Notes: a model not told the origin generated them from the sequence alone. A stretch of 54,907 nt of DNA from an uncultured Bacteroidota bacterium (GCA_903839875.1 CAIMDZ010000154.1:1-54907), one strand, 5' to 3'. Numbered from the stretch's first letter, positions 1 to 10,162 are shown. A program made the numbers and translations.

Positions 1-31
1 GTGCGGCATCGGCAATTGTAACTTGCTTCAT
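1..31 (-). CDS. Probable LacI-family transcriptional regulator, N-terminal 10 residues only
   Basis: An ATG on the minus strand at 31 opens a frame that leaves the window at position 1. The ten visible residues, MKQVTIADAA, match the usual start of LacI/GalR regulators, where a similar 'VTIxDIA' segment begins the first helix of the DNA-binding domain. The gene would be divergent from the barrel-like protein that follows. Only this fragment is visible, so the family call is an inference from a very short match. Confidence 0.4.
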   Translation of the reverse strand, partial: MKQVTIADAA

Positions 32-96
32 ACAAATAAGTTTTTGATAAAGAATTACCAAAGATACTATTTTTATGCTGCATTATTTATGTCGTT

Positions 97-591
97 GTGT
101 ATAACATTAGTACAGGGATAAATAATAATACTGGTTTTATTGGCGCCAGCGCTGAAGTGCCCGTTGCCGGCCATTTTTCGGTTGAAGGAGGGGCAGGTAT
201 CAGTACATGGGGCAGCAAACTAACAGCTTCCTGCAAGTACTATCTTAACGACAATTTCAAGGGATGGGCATTTGGTGCGGGTTTCACCTACAATACCGGC
301 CTGAGCAATTTCCAGGATAACCTGGAAACCATATATGGCACCACTGAAACAGTGACTCTTGACCTGCATTCACGGGCAAATATTTTTGCTGCCGCATACA
401 AATACTGGAGACTGGGTAAGCGTGCCAACCGCATTTACATGGAGTTGGGTTATTCAATCCCGGTGAGCGGTGGCGATAAATTTGTCCAGACTTCGGGTGA
501 CCCGATCAGCAGTAATTCGACGAAAGCAATAAACCTCATAGCACCCGGTGGCCTGATTGTCGGATTTGGATTTTCGTTTGGTGTTCACTGA
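97..591 (+). CDS. Outer-membrane beta-barrel-like protein, possibly 5'-truncated
   Basis: The 164-residue product has alternating aromatic and glycine-rich strands (for example GWAFGAGFTY and GLIVGFGFSFGVH at the C terminus), as in small outer-membrane beta-barrels. The terminal strand ends close to an aromatic residue, as expected for barrel insertion. The only usable start is GTG at 97. The frame stays open back to a stop at 37 and encodes a short hydrophobic stretch (KILFLCCIIYVVV), but has no ATG, GTG or TTG there. As called, the protein lacks a signal peptide, which an outer-membrane protein should have. It may therefore be a 5'-damaged copy or have lost its start to a frameshift. Function unknown. 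Confidence 0.5.
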   Translation: MYNISTGINNNTGFIGASAEVPVAGHFSVEGGAGISTWGSKLTASCKYYLNDNFKGWAFGAGFTYNTGLSNFQDNLETIYGTTETVTLDLHSRANIFAAAYKYWRLGKRANRIYMELGYSIPVSGGDKFVQTSGDPISSNSTKAINLIAPGGLIVGFGFSFGVH

Positions 592-618
592 TGAATTTGT
601 ATTTCCGGGTCAGGTCCT

Positions 619-1317
619 TTAAAATTTGTACGTGATAAAAAAGCGCTGCGAAAGATTACTAAGATCAAAACCAGCTTCAGTGCCGTTTCCCTCGCCTCCG
701 CCTTTTACATTTAACGACTGAACTGTGAAGTAGTTCATGAATGACGTGCCAATAACGAATCTTTTGAACTCCAGTTTCAGGCCGAAGTAGGGGGTGAGGC
801 CGGCGTAAAACATGGTTGCCGATGGGCCGCGTTCATTTGTTTCGTAGGTGACTACTCCATTGTTTGACGTTCCGGCTGGGTTGGGCCCGGAGTAATTGTA
901 CTGTTGCATAATTGCGGTATCTGTATTACCCGAGCCGTATCCTAACCGTAACTGAAGGCCACTGAAAAAGTATAGCTTTCTGTAAAACTGGTGCTGTACT
1001 TCCAGCCCGAATCCAACTACAGCCAGATCAATATTGTGACCAACGCTGCGACCGTACACGGTGTCGCCCTTTATGAAGCCTGCAAGTGGCAGCGGCCGGT
1101 TTTCATAGTTGCCATAGGCCAGGGAGATATTGTACGACAAAGGCCCCTTTGTTTTCTTAGTGTACTGCAGGCCCATGGTTGTCATAGAGGCATTCTGCCC
1201 ACTATTGAAACCGGTGTTCATTTCGGCAAATAGACCTATACCGTGCTTAACAGAGTCGGTGTTTTGCGCAAACAATTGAACAGGTAACAATAGTGATATG
1301 CAAAGGATGTATTTCAT
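619..1317 (-). CDS. Outer-membrane beta-barrel hypothetical protein
   Basis: The 232-residue protein begins with a clear signal peptide (MKYILCISLLLPVQLFAQ, cut after FAQ) and continues as amphipathic strands rich in Tyr, Phe and Gly (SYNISLAYGNYENR, RFVIGTSFMNYFTVQ). It ends in a typical barrel C terminus, RFFITYKF, with a terminal Phe. This points to an exported outer-membrane barrel of about 8 to 10 strands. It converges with the barrel-like gene on the opposite strand, with only 27 bp between the stops. The two proteins look related in style but not obviously in sequence. No substrate or partner can be inferred. Confidence 0.7.
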   Translation of the reverse strand: MKYILCISLLLPVQLFAQNTDSVKHGIGLFAEMNTGFNSGQNASMTTMGLQYTKKTKGPLSYNISLAYGNYENRPLPLAGFIKGDTVYGRSVGHNIDLAVVGFGLEVQHQFYRKLYFFSGLQLRLGYGSGNTDTAIMQQYNYSGPNPAGTSNNGVVTYETNERGPSATMFYAGLTPYFGLKLEFKRFVIGTSFMNYFTVQSLNVKGGGEGNGTEAGFDLSNLSQRFFITYKF

Positions 1318-1381
1318 AGAATATGTTTATTCTTAAACGGCATGTCTGTCAATTTATTATATGAGTTCATAAAATTGAGTA

Positions 1382-1407
1382 ATCCCGCACCGGTAATGGA
1401 GCGGGAT
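1382..1407 (-). terminator. Hairpin downstream of the superoxide dismutase gene
   Basis: The arms atcccgc and gcgggat form a 7-bp stem with two further G-C pairs inside the loop. The hairpin lies about 30 bp past the stop of the dismutase gene. There is no strong U-run, which is common for Bacteroidota terminators. Confidence 0.5.
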
Positions 1408-1437
1408 CACATTCATTGACTAAACTGAATTGATGCG

Positions 1438-2043
<606 letters not shown>

Positions 2044-2087
2044 AATTACCAGTTTTATTTTTTATTTTTTTAAAATAATTGTGCCAT

Positions 2088-2095
2088 CAAAGTTA
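2088..2095 (-). promoter_or_regulatory. Putative Bacteroidota -7 promoter element for the superoxide dismutase gene
   Basis: The minus strand reads TAACTTTG, a perfect match to the Bacteroidota -7 consensus TAnnTTTG, about 45 bp upstream of the ATG. The leader is A/T-rich with no Shine-Dalgarno, as usual for the phylum. A good -33 TTTG at the expected spacing is not visible. Confidence 0.5.
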
Positions 2096-2158
2096 CGGCA
2101 ATCAAAAAGCAAAAAAGGAAGGAGGGCGCCATAACTATTTAAGATAGGGCTATAAATA

Positions 2159-2320
2159 AAGATGTCAAAATAAATCCTACGAAGTTGGATAGTTATTTTT
2201 CTTTTATGCTAGGCGCAAAATCCGCGAATAAAAAGTTATTTAATCCCGATAGCTATCGGGATTGCAACGACGCAGAAATGAGAAAGAACAGTCAAATTGC
2301 AGGATTTATTTTGACATCTT
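2159..2320. repeat. 162-bp MITE-like element with perfect 20-bp terminal inverted repeats
   Basis: The left end (2159-2178, aagatgtcaaaataaatcct) and the right end (2301-2320) are exact reverse complements over 20 bp. The interior is non-coding and contains a 22-bp perfect palindrome at 2242-2263 with core cccgatagctatcggg. Closely similar palindromes recur elsewhere in the window. No transposase is encoded inside, so this is either a non-autonomous element or a large structured intergenic repeat. No clear target-site duplication is seen. Confidence 0.65.
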
Positions 2321-2324
2321 CACT

Positions 2325-2366
2325 ATATAAGGATGCGACAATTTATTAATTGCCGCATCCTTATAT
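2325..2366 (-). terminator. Strong hairpin terminator of the NHL-repeat gene
   Basis: A perfect 13-bp stem (atataaggatgcg with cgcatccttatat), one mismatch, then a further 5-bp stem with a tatt loop. It lies 13 bp past the stop of the NHL gene on the minus strand. Confidence 0.7.
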
Positions 2367-2378
2367 TTCTGATAATTG

Positions 2379-3740
2379 TTACCATACAGCTACCTTTTCG
2401 TTGTATGTATTTTCTCCTGAAATAACTTTTACAAGATAATTTCCTGCGGGTAAACCACTGAAATTAATGGTTTGCGATGCATTGGCTGCAGGTGCGGTTT
2501 GTGTTTCAATAGCCCTGCCCAGAACATCGGTTATAGTTATAGCAGAGGGTCCCGGGGTAGCGGGCAGTTGTAATGCAAATGAACCTTTTGAAGGGTTGGG
2601 GTATATTTTTAAACCTTCCGCACTACTTTGCAGTTTAGGCACTCCATTGAATGCCTTCACCACCCTGATTACATTATTATCATAATCTGCAATGAACAGC
2701 CTGTTCTGGCCATCAATGGCGATTCCTTTGGGCGAGCTTAGTTCAGCATTATTTGCAGGTCCGCCATCTCCTGCATACCCATTGGTATTCTTTCCTGCGA
2801 ATGTAGTAATGGTTCCTGCGCTGTTAACATAGCGAACCGTATTGTTGCCCTGGTCGGCAATATATACATTGCCGAAAGAAAAAACAGAAACGCCGGCAGG
2901 ATAATGCAATTGGGCGGTAGTTGCTGCATGACCGTCGCCGCTATAGCCTATACTTCCATTACCGGCAAAAGTGTTGATGATTCCGAATGTATCTATAATT
3001 CTTACAGCATTATTGAAATAATCTGCAATATAAACCTGCTGGAATGGGTCAACTGCAATACTGACAGGGTAATTCAATTGCGCCAATGTTGAATTGCCTC
3101 CATCCCCGCTATAGCCTGCGGTACCTGTCCCTGCCAGGGTATATATGCTTCCGGAGGTAATAACTTCCCTTATTGCATTATTATTAGCATCTGCAATGTA
3201 CAGGTTGCCGAAGGTGTCCAGGGCAACCCCTGCCGGATTGTGCAATTTCGCACTTGAAGCAGGGCCGGCATCACCTGAATAACCCGCAACGCCTGTACCT
3301 GCGTAGGTAGTGATAATACCCGAAGTACTTACTTTGCGGATAACATTGTTGCTATAATCAGCTATATATACATTTCCCGGTGCGTCGGCAGCTACATTGT
3401 AAGGCTGGTTCAGCTTTGCAGCGGTGGCAGGCCCATAATCTCCGCTGTAACCTGCAGTTCCGTTACCTGCAAAAGTAGATATGATACCAAAGGTGTTTAC
3501 TTTACGGATAACGTTATTGGCCCTGTCTGCAATGTAAATGTTACCTGCGCCATCAAATGCCACACCGGTGCAGCTGTTTAACTCGGCAGACCCTGCCAAA
3601 CCGCCATCACCCGTGTATCCGCCGATACCTGTACCGTGACCATACCCCGTGCCCGCAAACGTATAAATATATTGTGCGCTGGACGATAATGCAGCACAAC
3701 TTAAGAGCGATATAAATAAAAAGGTAATTTTTGATCTCAT
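2379..3740 (-). CDS. NHL-repeat beta-propeller protein with T9SS C-terminal sorting domain
   Basis: The 453-residue protein has a signal peptide (ending SCAALSSSAQ) and then six NHL repeats. Each repeat carries an (I/V/L)Y/F-IAD core followed by NN-x-(V/A/I)R (for example NIYIADRANNVIRKV) and a GYSGDGGPA-like loop. This predicts a six-bladed propeller. The last 80 or so residues form a type A T9SS sorting domain (LKIYPNPSKGSF, ITDVLGRAIE, GLPAGNYLVKV, ending EKVAVW). The protein is thus probably moved across the outer membrane by the type IX system and displayed on the surface or released. NHL propellers usually bind proteins or glycans; the ligand here is unknown. It follows the giant Ig-like repeat gene on the same strand but has its own promoter-like element. 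Confidence 0.88.
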   Translation of the reverse strand: MRSKITFLFISLLSCAALSSSAQYIYTFAGTGYGHGTGIGGYTGDGGLAGSAELNSCTGVAFDGAGNIYIADRANNVIRKVNTFGIISTFAGNGTAGYSGDYGPATAAKLNQPYNVAADAPGNVYIADYSNNVIRKVSTSGIITTYAGTGVAGYSGDAGPASSAKLHNPAGVALDTFGNLYIADANNNAIREVITSGSIYTLAGTGTAGYSGDGGNSTLAQLNYPVSIAVDPFQQVYIADYFNNAVRIIDTFGIINTFAGNGSIGYSGDGHAATTAQLHYPAGVSVFSFGNVYIADQGNNTVRYVNSAGTITTFAGKNTNGYAGDGGPANNAELSSPKGIAIDGQNRLFIADYDNNVIRVVKAFNGVPKLQSSAEGLKIYPNPSKGSFALQLPATPGPSAITITDVLGRAIETQTAPAANASQTINFSGLPAGNYLVKVISGENTYNEKVAVW

Positions 3741-3778
3741 AATATTTAATGGATTTGAAAACTTGAATCCTTAGAAAA

Positions 3779-3786
3779 CAAATGTA
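3779..3786 (-). promoter_or_regulatory. Putative -7 promoter element for the NHL-repeat gene
   Basis: The minus strand reads TACATTTG, a perfect TAnnTTTG match about 40 bp upstream of the ATG. The -33 region has only a weak TTT match. Confidence 0.5.
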
Positions 3787-3852
3787 GAAAAAATTTGCAA
3801 GAAACTTAACTTGTGGTAATAAGCAATTATTACCAGGGGGCTAATAGTGTAT

Positions 3853-3882
3853 CGGGATATCCCTTTTTACCGGAATATCCCG
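3853..3882 (-). terminator. Hairpin downstream of the giant repeat protein gene
   Basis: The arms cgggatat and atatcccg form a perfect 8-bp stem, with a mismatch and two more pairs inside. It begins about 35 bp past the stop of the giant gene. Confidence 0.5.
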
Positions 3883-3916
3883 GTTAGTTCAACGAATATT
3901 AACAGCAAAGCTTTAT

Positions 3917-6900
3917 TTACCAGATCACTAATTTTGCCCTGAATATCCTGTTACCTGCATGAACGCTGACAAAGTAGGTGCCTGCTGCAATATTTAAAGT
4001 AAATACTGTTTTCTGTGCGTTGGTACCTTCAATCACCCTTGTCTCAATCGTTTTTCCTAACACATCGTCAATGGTTATTACTGATCCGTTGACTGTTTCC
4101 GGTATTTCAACGGTAAAGGATCCTGACGAAGGATTAGGATATACCCTGAAATCAGGGGATGATGGCAATGGTTTTATGCCAACATTGCAAACCACATGAG
4201 ATCTGATGGTTACCAATAGTGTGGCTGCATTTGTACCGCATGCATTGGTCACAGAATAGCTTATAGTAGTGGTGCCTGCTGTTACACCCGTTATTGTACC
4301 GGTAGCGCCTACGGTAGCATTGCTGTTGTCTGCCGACCAGCTTCCGCCTGGTGTTGCATCGCTGAGCGCTATCGTATCTCCTTCGCAAACACTGTCAATA
4401 CCTGTAATGGCGTCCACTGAGGGGAGGGTGCTGACAGTTACTGCAAGCGTGGCCGTTGCAGTGCTGCAGATATTGGTAACCGTATAAGTGATGGTAGCTG
4501 AACCGGTTCCTGTCCCTGTTACAAATCCTGATGCCGAACCAACGGTAGCAACTGTTATATCGCTGCTGCTCCATGAGCCGCCCGGTGCAGCATCTGTTAA
4601 TGTATCAGGAGTTCCAATGCAAATCAGGGTAGCCCCCGTAATGGTACCTGCTACAGGCAATGGATTGATGGTGATCACCTGCATCGCCACCGAAGCGCCG
4701 CAGATGTTGGTTACGGTGTACTTTATGGTATCAATGCCGGCAATAACCCCTGTTACCAATCCGGCAGAACCAACCGTTGCGAGGGTAGTATTGCTGCTGC
4801 TCCATACACCACCGGTTGTAGCATCGGCAAGTGAGATAGCAGCGCCGGCACATACGCTTGACGGGCCTGTGATTGTACCTGAAACCGGCAAGGGATTAAC
4901 AGTTATGGGAACTGTGATGGAACAACCTGTTGGCAATGTATAAGTGATAGTATCGTTTCCTGCCAGTACGCCGCTAAGAATACCTGAAGCAGAACCCACT
5001 GTTGCGATGGTAATAGTACCGCTTGTCCATGTACCACCGGTAATAACGTCAGTCAGCGTTGTAGTTGATCCTGCGCACACATGGGTTGTTCCCCCGATTG
5101 CCGAAGGCATAGGATTAACAGTAACACCATAGGTGACGGTGCAGCCGGAAGTGGCTGTGTAAGTAATGATAGCTGTACCTGCGGCAACACCGGTTACAAT
5201 TCCGGTTGAGCCGACAGTTGCAATAGTAGTGGGGCTGCTGCTCCAGGCGCCGCCTGATGTGGCATCAGCCAGGGCAGTTGTGGAACCCTCACACATGGTT
5301 GCAGTTCCGGTGATGGGTGAAGGGGCAGGGTTAACTGTTATTGCCGCAGTTACAAAGCTGGTGCAGCCTGCACTGCTGGTAACTGTATAAGTAATGGTTG
5401 CGGAGCCAACAGTTACGCCTGTAATTACACCTGAGGAACTGCCCACAGAAACAATGGTGATATCGCTGCTGCTCCAGGTGCCTCCGGGAGTAGCGTCAAT
5501 AAGCGTAGCTGTACTGCCGGAACAAACATTTAGCGGACCTGAAAAAACTGCCACTATTGGCAATGCGTTCACAGTTACAGACGCGGTTTTTCTGCACCCT
5601 GTAGGTAAGGTGTAGCTTATTGTTGATAGGCCGGTAGATGCACCAGTGACAAGACCTGAGGAAGAACCTATTGTAGCAGAAGAACCTGAAGCTGTCCACG
5701 TACCGCCAGTGGTAGCATCGTCAAGTAAGCTTGTCGCACCCACACAGACACTCAATGTTCCGGTAATAGAAGCAGGTAAAGGATTAACAGTAAAAGGCGT
5801 GGAGGCATAACAACCTGTACTTCCTATGGTATAAGTAATGGAACCGGTTCCTGCACTAACACCTGACAACACACCAGATGATGAAATTGTAGCTATGCCG
5901 GTAGCCCCTGAAGTCCATGAGCCTCCCGGTGTCGCATCTGTCAGGCTGCTGGTAGAACCTACGCATACTATCGAGGTTCCGGAAATAGTAGCAACGCCTG
6001 CATTGACAGTAACAACTCGTGTTACATTACAACCTAACAAAGATGTATAAGTTATTGTTGCCAGGCCAGAAGTTATTCCTGTCACAAGACCGGATGACGA
6101 TCCAACAGAAGCGCTGGTGGAGATGGTGCTCCACGTTCCGCCTGTAGTAGCATCCGACCATGAAGTAGTTGCGCCCGGACAAACGGTCCCTGCTCCGGTG
6201 ATGACCGAAGGCAATGGATTAACAGTAAAAGGCAAAGTAGTTGTACATCCTGTGCCAAGAGAATAAGTAATTGTAGCTATACCCGCTGTTACGCCTGTTA
6301 CAATACCAGTTGATCCTATAGTTGCTACAGAAGTACTGGAAGAGGTCAAAGTGCCGCCACCTGTTTCAGTTAATCCTGTAGTGGAACCAATACATACATG
6401 GGTAGAGCCGGAAATTGGAGCTGGTGAGGAAATAACACTAAATGTTATTGTAGCCACACAACCCGATGGCAGGGTATAGGATATGGTAGTTGATCCTGTT
6501 GCAATCGCCGTGACCACGCCGGATGATGATCCTATAGTTGCTACTACTGTATTACTGCTGCTCCAAGTGCCGCCACCGGTAGCGTCTGTTAATGTTGTTG
6601 CTGCGCCTGCACAAGAAGAAGATGGGCCGGAAATTGGTGATAAAGCATTTACAGTTTCAACCTTCGTTACAAAACAACCACCGGGTAGTGTGTAAGTAAT
6701 GATTGGCGTTCCGGGTGCAACTCCGGTTACAACACCTGAAGATGAGCCAACAGTTGCCAGCGAACCGCTGCTGGTGGTCCAGGTACCACCCGGAGAAGAG
6801 TTGGTCAAGGTAGTGGACTGACCAGAGCATACACTTGCAGCGCCGGTTATAGCTCCAGGTGAAGGATTGACAGTGATCGTTATTATAGTATAACATCCTG

Positions 6901-9900
6901 TTGGTAAAGTATAAGAAATAACAGCAGTTCCTGCAATCACTCCTGTAACTGACCCGGTAGAACCAACAGTTGCATTCGGACTTGAAGAACTCCAGGAGCC
7001 TCCGGGGGTACTTTCAGTTAATGTGATTGAAATGCCGGTGCAGACCGAAGTTGCACCCCCGATTGTTGATGGTACAGGATTAACTGTTACCGCGGTTGTT
7101 ACAAAAGCTGAACAGCCAAACCCGTTTGCCGCAGTATAAGTTATTACTGCAGTACCACCCGAAACACCTGTTACAATTCCGGATGAAGAACCAACCGAAG
7201 CAACAGCCGGATTACTTGTTGCCCATGTGCCACCTGGTGTAGCATCACCCAGAGCCGAGGTCAAACCAACACATACATTGGTAGTGCCTGTAATCGGAGC
7301 AATGATTGGGAGGGGATTGACTGTTATGGGTTTGGTGGCATAACAACCGGTTGTGGATACGGTATAACTGATGGTAGCTGTTCCTGCTGAAACACCGGTA
7401 ACCACTCCTGTTGATCCAACTGAAGCTGTACCAGTAGCGCTGCTGCTCCATGTACCTCCGGGAGTGCCATCAGTTAAGGAAATGGAGCTTCCGACACACA
7501 CTGCACTACCCCCGCCTATTGCAGCAGGAAGCGGGTTCACTGTAATTGTTTTAGTCCTGAAGCACCCCGCTCCGGAAGAATAAGTGATTACCACAATACC
7601 AGATGTGACACCGGTTACTATTCCAGACGTTGATCCTATTGTTGCAATACCAGTACTGCCACTGCTCCAGGTTCCACCGGGTATTGTGTCTGTTAATGTA
7701 ATTGTAGTGCCGGGGCATACTATTGATGGACCGGTTATTACTGATACAATTGGATTGACAGTAATTGTTTTTGTTACGGAACAACCTAAGGCGGTATATG
7801 AAATAATTGCAGACCCTGTAGCGATACCAGTCACTAAACCAGTTGATCCAACTGATGCAACACTTGTATTACTGCTGCTCCAGCTACCGCCTGATGATCC
7901 GTCGGTGTAAGCTGTTGCTGATCCAACACAAACCGCAGAAGAACCCGAAATAGCCGACGGAGCAGGATTTACAGTAACAATGTTGCTAGCTGTATTCGAA
8001 CAACCATTGACATCAGTATAGGAATATACGACTGTTGAAGTAGCTCCGCCCGTAATACCGCAGGCTATACCGCTGGATGAACCTATGGTTGCTACCGATG
8101 TAATAAGGCTGGCCCATGTACCACCAGCTGGTGTACAATTTAACGAGGTGCAGGTGCCGGGGCACACATTCAAACTGCTCCCTATTGATCCCATGGTTGG
8201 AAGAGGATTAACTGTTACCACTGATGTTGTTGTGCAAAAGGTGGATAAGTCAGTATAGGTAATTACAGAGGTGCCTGGGCCTGAAATGCCTGAAACTATG
8301 CCAGTGGAAAGATCAATTGTGGCAAAAGTTGTGCTGCCACTGGTCCAGGAACCGCCGGTTGTTGCATCATGCAATGTATCGGTGGAACCGACACATACAC
8401 TTAAAGTTCCGGTTATAGGCGATGGCAAAGGGTAAACAGTGGCGGCGGCTGTTGTATAGCATCCGGTGCCGGTTAAGGTATAACTGATGGTTGTTGATCC
8501 TGTTGCAATGCCGGTAACTGTTCCTGAAGTACCCACCGATGCTATACCGGTACCCGCACTGCTCCAGGTGCCGCCTGTAGTACTCTCAGATAAAGGCTGT
8601 GTGGCTCCGGGGCAAATGGCAAATGAAGATGGGCTTATGGGAAATGGGGCAGGATTTACGGTAACAACGGCAATAGCCGCACAGCCAGTTGAGGGCAAAG
8701 TATAACTTATGGTTGATGTGCCGCCTGCCACACCTGAAACAATGCCTGAAGTGCCAATTGTCGCTATGCCTGTACTCACACTGCTCCAGTTCCCTCCTGT
8801 TGTTGCGTTGGCCAATGGTGTGGTAGCGCCCTGGCAAAGCATCAGAGTTCCCGTTATAGCCGACGGTAATGCATTGACAGTAATTGTTGCAGTTCTCACA
8901 CATCCGCCGGGTGATGTATAGGTAATTACCGGGTTACCTGAAATGGCGCCGGTCACTATTCCTGATGCAGAACCAACAGAAGCCATACTTGGATTGCTGC
9001 TGACCCATGTTCCGCCTGCCGGGGTCGCAGACAGCGTCGTGGTTGTACCAGGGCAAATACTTAGTGTTCCGCTGATAGTGGGGAGTGCATTAACGGTAAC
9101 GGTAGTTGTTGCAGCACATCCTATGCTTGGTACAAAATAGCTGATGACTGCGGTACCTGCTGATACTCCCGTTACTACTCCGCCTGAAGTTACAGTAGCT
9201 ATTCCGGTACTTGCAGAACTCCAGGTTCCTACGGGGTTAATGTTACCTAGTGTTATTGTTGAACCGGCACAAACCACCGCAGGTCCGGAACCTGATACAA
9301 AGTTGCCAGGAGTAACAGCATTTACAGTAACGGTGGTAGCAACGGCCCCTGCTGTACATCCCGAACCATAACTTATCACGGTAGTGCCACCAGAAATACC
9401 AGTAACTACTCCTGAAGTATTGATGGTGCCTACCGACGGAGAAGCTGAACTCCATGTTCCTCCTGAAGAAGCATCTGATAATGTAGTTGTTGCCCCAGCG
9501 CAAACTGATAATGTTCCGGTAATGGCAGGTAACTGTTCGCATATGGTAACCGGGGTGGCTGTATTCCAGAGGTCGCCGGCATCAGCGCCGGAATTGTGAT
9601 TGACAAGGTTTGCAACACCGTATAGTACAACGCTGCCCGTACCTGCACTGGGTGCAGTCCAGGAAATGCTCTCCGTATAAGTAGAGCCGGTAGACCCGCT
9701 GCCAGTTGCGGCGGCAATTGACCCATCTCCGAAAGATGCATTGTAATGTTCAAAAATCACAACTGAGCCAACGGTTTGGGTGTGCGTGCTGCCAGGCGCC
9801 GATCCGAATGTTCCGGTACTTATTGCACTGCTTGTACCTGCTCCTGATGACTTTACAATAAGTGCCTGGAACCCGAAGTTTGGCAGGGTACTGCTGTTGT

Positions 9901-10162
9901 TGTTTGTGGCTGTTATTTTCAGTGTATAGGTAGTACCAGGTACGTAAGCCGTAATTGGTGTGCTGCCGCTGAGTAACTGAATAGTTACAGCAGAAAGTGA
10001 TGTCGCCGAACTGGAATGGCAACCACTTCCGCAACCCATGGTCCCTCCGGTTGCTCCTGTGCGATCACCAAGACCGCTATATGCTGGCCCGTAATAATAA
10101 CTGGAAAGGCTCAGGTAAAGCAGCGCACCAATGAGCGGGATAAGGATAAATTTTTTCTTCAT
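3917..10162 (-). CDS. Giant T9SS-exported surface protein with 24 Ig-like (Big_2-type) repeats and an N-terminal CxxxCH motif
   Basis: The 2081-residue protein starts with a hydrophobic signal or anchor (residues 5-20). A Reeler/'choice-of-anchor V'-like domain follows, up to about residue 205. In that domain the sequence MGCGSGCHSS (C44, C48, H49) forms a CxxxCH motif where relatives typically carry CxxCH. Then come 24 tandem repeats of about 70-80 residues. Each reads roughly ITGT-x2-VC-x-G, GGTWSSS, IATVGSSG-x-VTGV-x-AGT, ISYT, GC and TVNPLP. This is the bacterial Ig-like group 2 pattern, with two cysteines per repeat suited to an intradomain disulfide. The last 80 residues are a type A T9SS sorting domain (FRVYPNPSSGSF to RAKLVIW). 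A role in adhesion or gliding is inferred from architecture only. Confidence 0.9.
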   Translation of the reverse strand: MKKKFILIPLIGALLYLSLSSYYYGPAYSGLGDRTGATGGTMGCGSGCHSSSATSLSAVTIQLLSGSTPITAYVPGTTYTLKITATNNNSSTLPNFGFQALIVKSSGAGTSSAISTGTFGSAPGSTHTQTVGSVVIFEHYNASFGDGSIAAATGSGSTGSTYTESISWTAPSAGTGSVVLYGVANLVNHNSGADAGDLWNTATPVTICEQLPAITGTLSVCAGATTTLSDASSGGTWSSASPSVGTINTSGVVTGISGGTTVISYGSGCTAGAVATTVTVNAVTPGNFVSGSGPAVVCAGSTITLGNINPVGTWSSASTGIATVTSGGVVTGVSAGTAVISYFVPSIGCAATTTVTVNALPTISGTLSICPGTTTTLSATPAGGTWVSSNPSMASVGSASGIVTGAISGNPVITYTSPGGCVRTATITVNALPSAITGTLMLCQGATTPLANATTGGNWSSVSTGIATIGTSGIVSGVAGGTSTISYTLPSTGCAAIAVVTVNPAPFPISPSSFAICPGATQPLSESTTGGTWSSAGTGIASVGTSGTVTGIATGSTTISYTLTGTGCYTTAAATVYPLPSPITGTLSVCVGSTDTLHDATTGGSWTSGSTTFATIDLSTGIVSGISGPGTSVITYTDLSTFCTTTSVVTVNPLPTMGSIGSSLNVCPGTCTSLNCTPAGGTWASLITSVATIGSSSGIACGITGGATSTVVYSYTDVNGCSNTASNIVTVNPAPSAISGSSAVCVGSATAYTDGSSGGSWSSSNTSVASVGSTGLVTGIATGSAIISYTALGCSVTKTITVNPIVSVITGPSIVCPGTTITLTDTIPGGTWSSGSTGIATIGSTSGIVTGVTSGIVVITYSSGAGCFRTKTITVNPLPAAIGGGSAVCVGSSISLTDGTPGGTWSSSATGTASVGSTGVVTGVSAGTATISYTVSTTGCYATKPITVNPLPIIAPITGTTNVCVGLTSALGDATPGGTWATSNPAVASVGSSSGIVTGVSGGTAVITYTAANGFGCSAFVTTAVTVNPVPSTIGGATSVCTGISITLTESTPGGSWSSSSPNATVGSTGSVTGVIAGTAVISYTLPTGCYTIITITVNPSPGAITGAASVCSGQSTTLTNSSPGGTWTTSSGSLATVGSSSGVVTGVAPGTPIITYTLPGGCFVTKVETVNALSPISGPSSSCAGAATTLTDATGGGTWSSSNTVVATIGSSSGVVTAIATGSTTISYTLPSGCVATITFSVISSPAPISGSTHVCIGSTTGLTETGGGTLTSSSTSVATIGSTGIVTGVTAGIATITYSLGTGCTTTLPFTVNPLPSVITGAGTVCPGATTSWSDATTGGTWSTISTSASVGSSSGLVTGITSGLATITYTSLLGCNVTRVVTVNAGVATISGTSIVCVGSTSSLTDATPGGSWTSGATGIATISSSGVLSGVSAGTGSITYTIGSTGCYASTPFTVNPLPASITGTLSVCVGATSLLDDATTGGTWTASGSSATIGSSSGLVTGASTGLSTISYTLPTGCRKTASVTVNALPIVAVFSGPLNVCSGSTATLIDATPGGTWSSSDITIVSVGSSSGVITGVTVGSATITYTVTSSAGCTSFVTAAITVNPAPSPITGTATMCEGSTTALADATSGGAWSSSPTTIATVGSTGIVTGVAAGTAIITYTATSGCTVTYGVTVNPMPSAIGGTTHVCAGSTTTLTDVITGGTWTSGTITIATVGSASGILSGVLAGNDTITYTLPTGCSITVPITVNPLPVSGTITGPSSVCAGAAISLADATTGGVWSSSNTTLATVGSAGLVTGVIAGIDTIKYTVTNICGASVAMQVITINPLPVAGTITGATLICIGTPDTLTDAAPGGSWSSSDITVATVGSASGFVTGTGTGSATITYTVTNICSTATATLAVTVSTLPSVDAITGIDSVCEGDTIALSDATPGGSWSADNSNATVGATGTITGVTAGTTTISYSVTNACGTNAATLLVTIRSHVVCNVGIKPLPSSPDFRVYPNPSSGSFTVEIPETVNGSVITIDDVLGKTIETRVIEGTNAQKTVFTLNIAAGTYFVSVHAGNRIFRAKLVIW

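Noticed and set aside
3978-9599. A long series of plus-strand open frames of 60-150 codons opposite the giant repeat gene
   Set aside because: They repeat with the same period as the Ig-like units and mirror their codon pattern; they are antisense shadows of the repeats.
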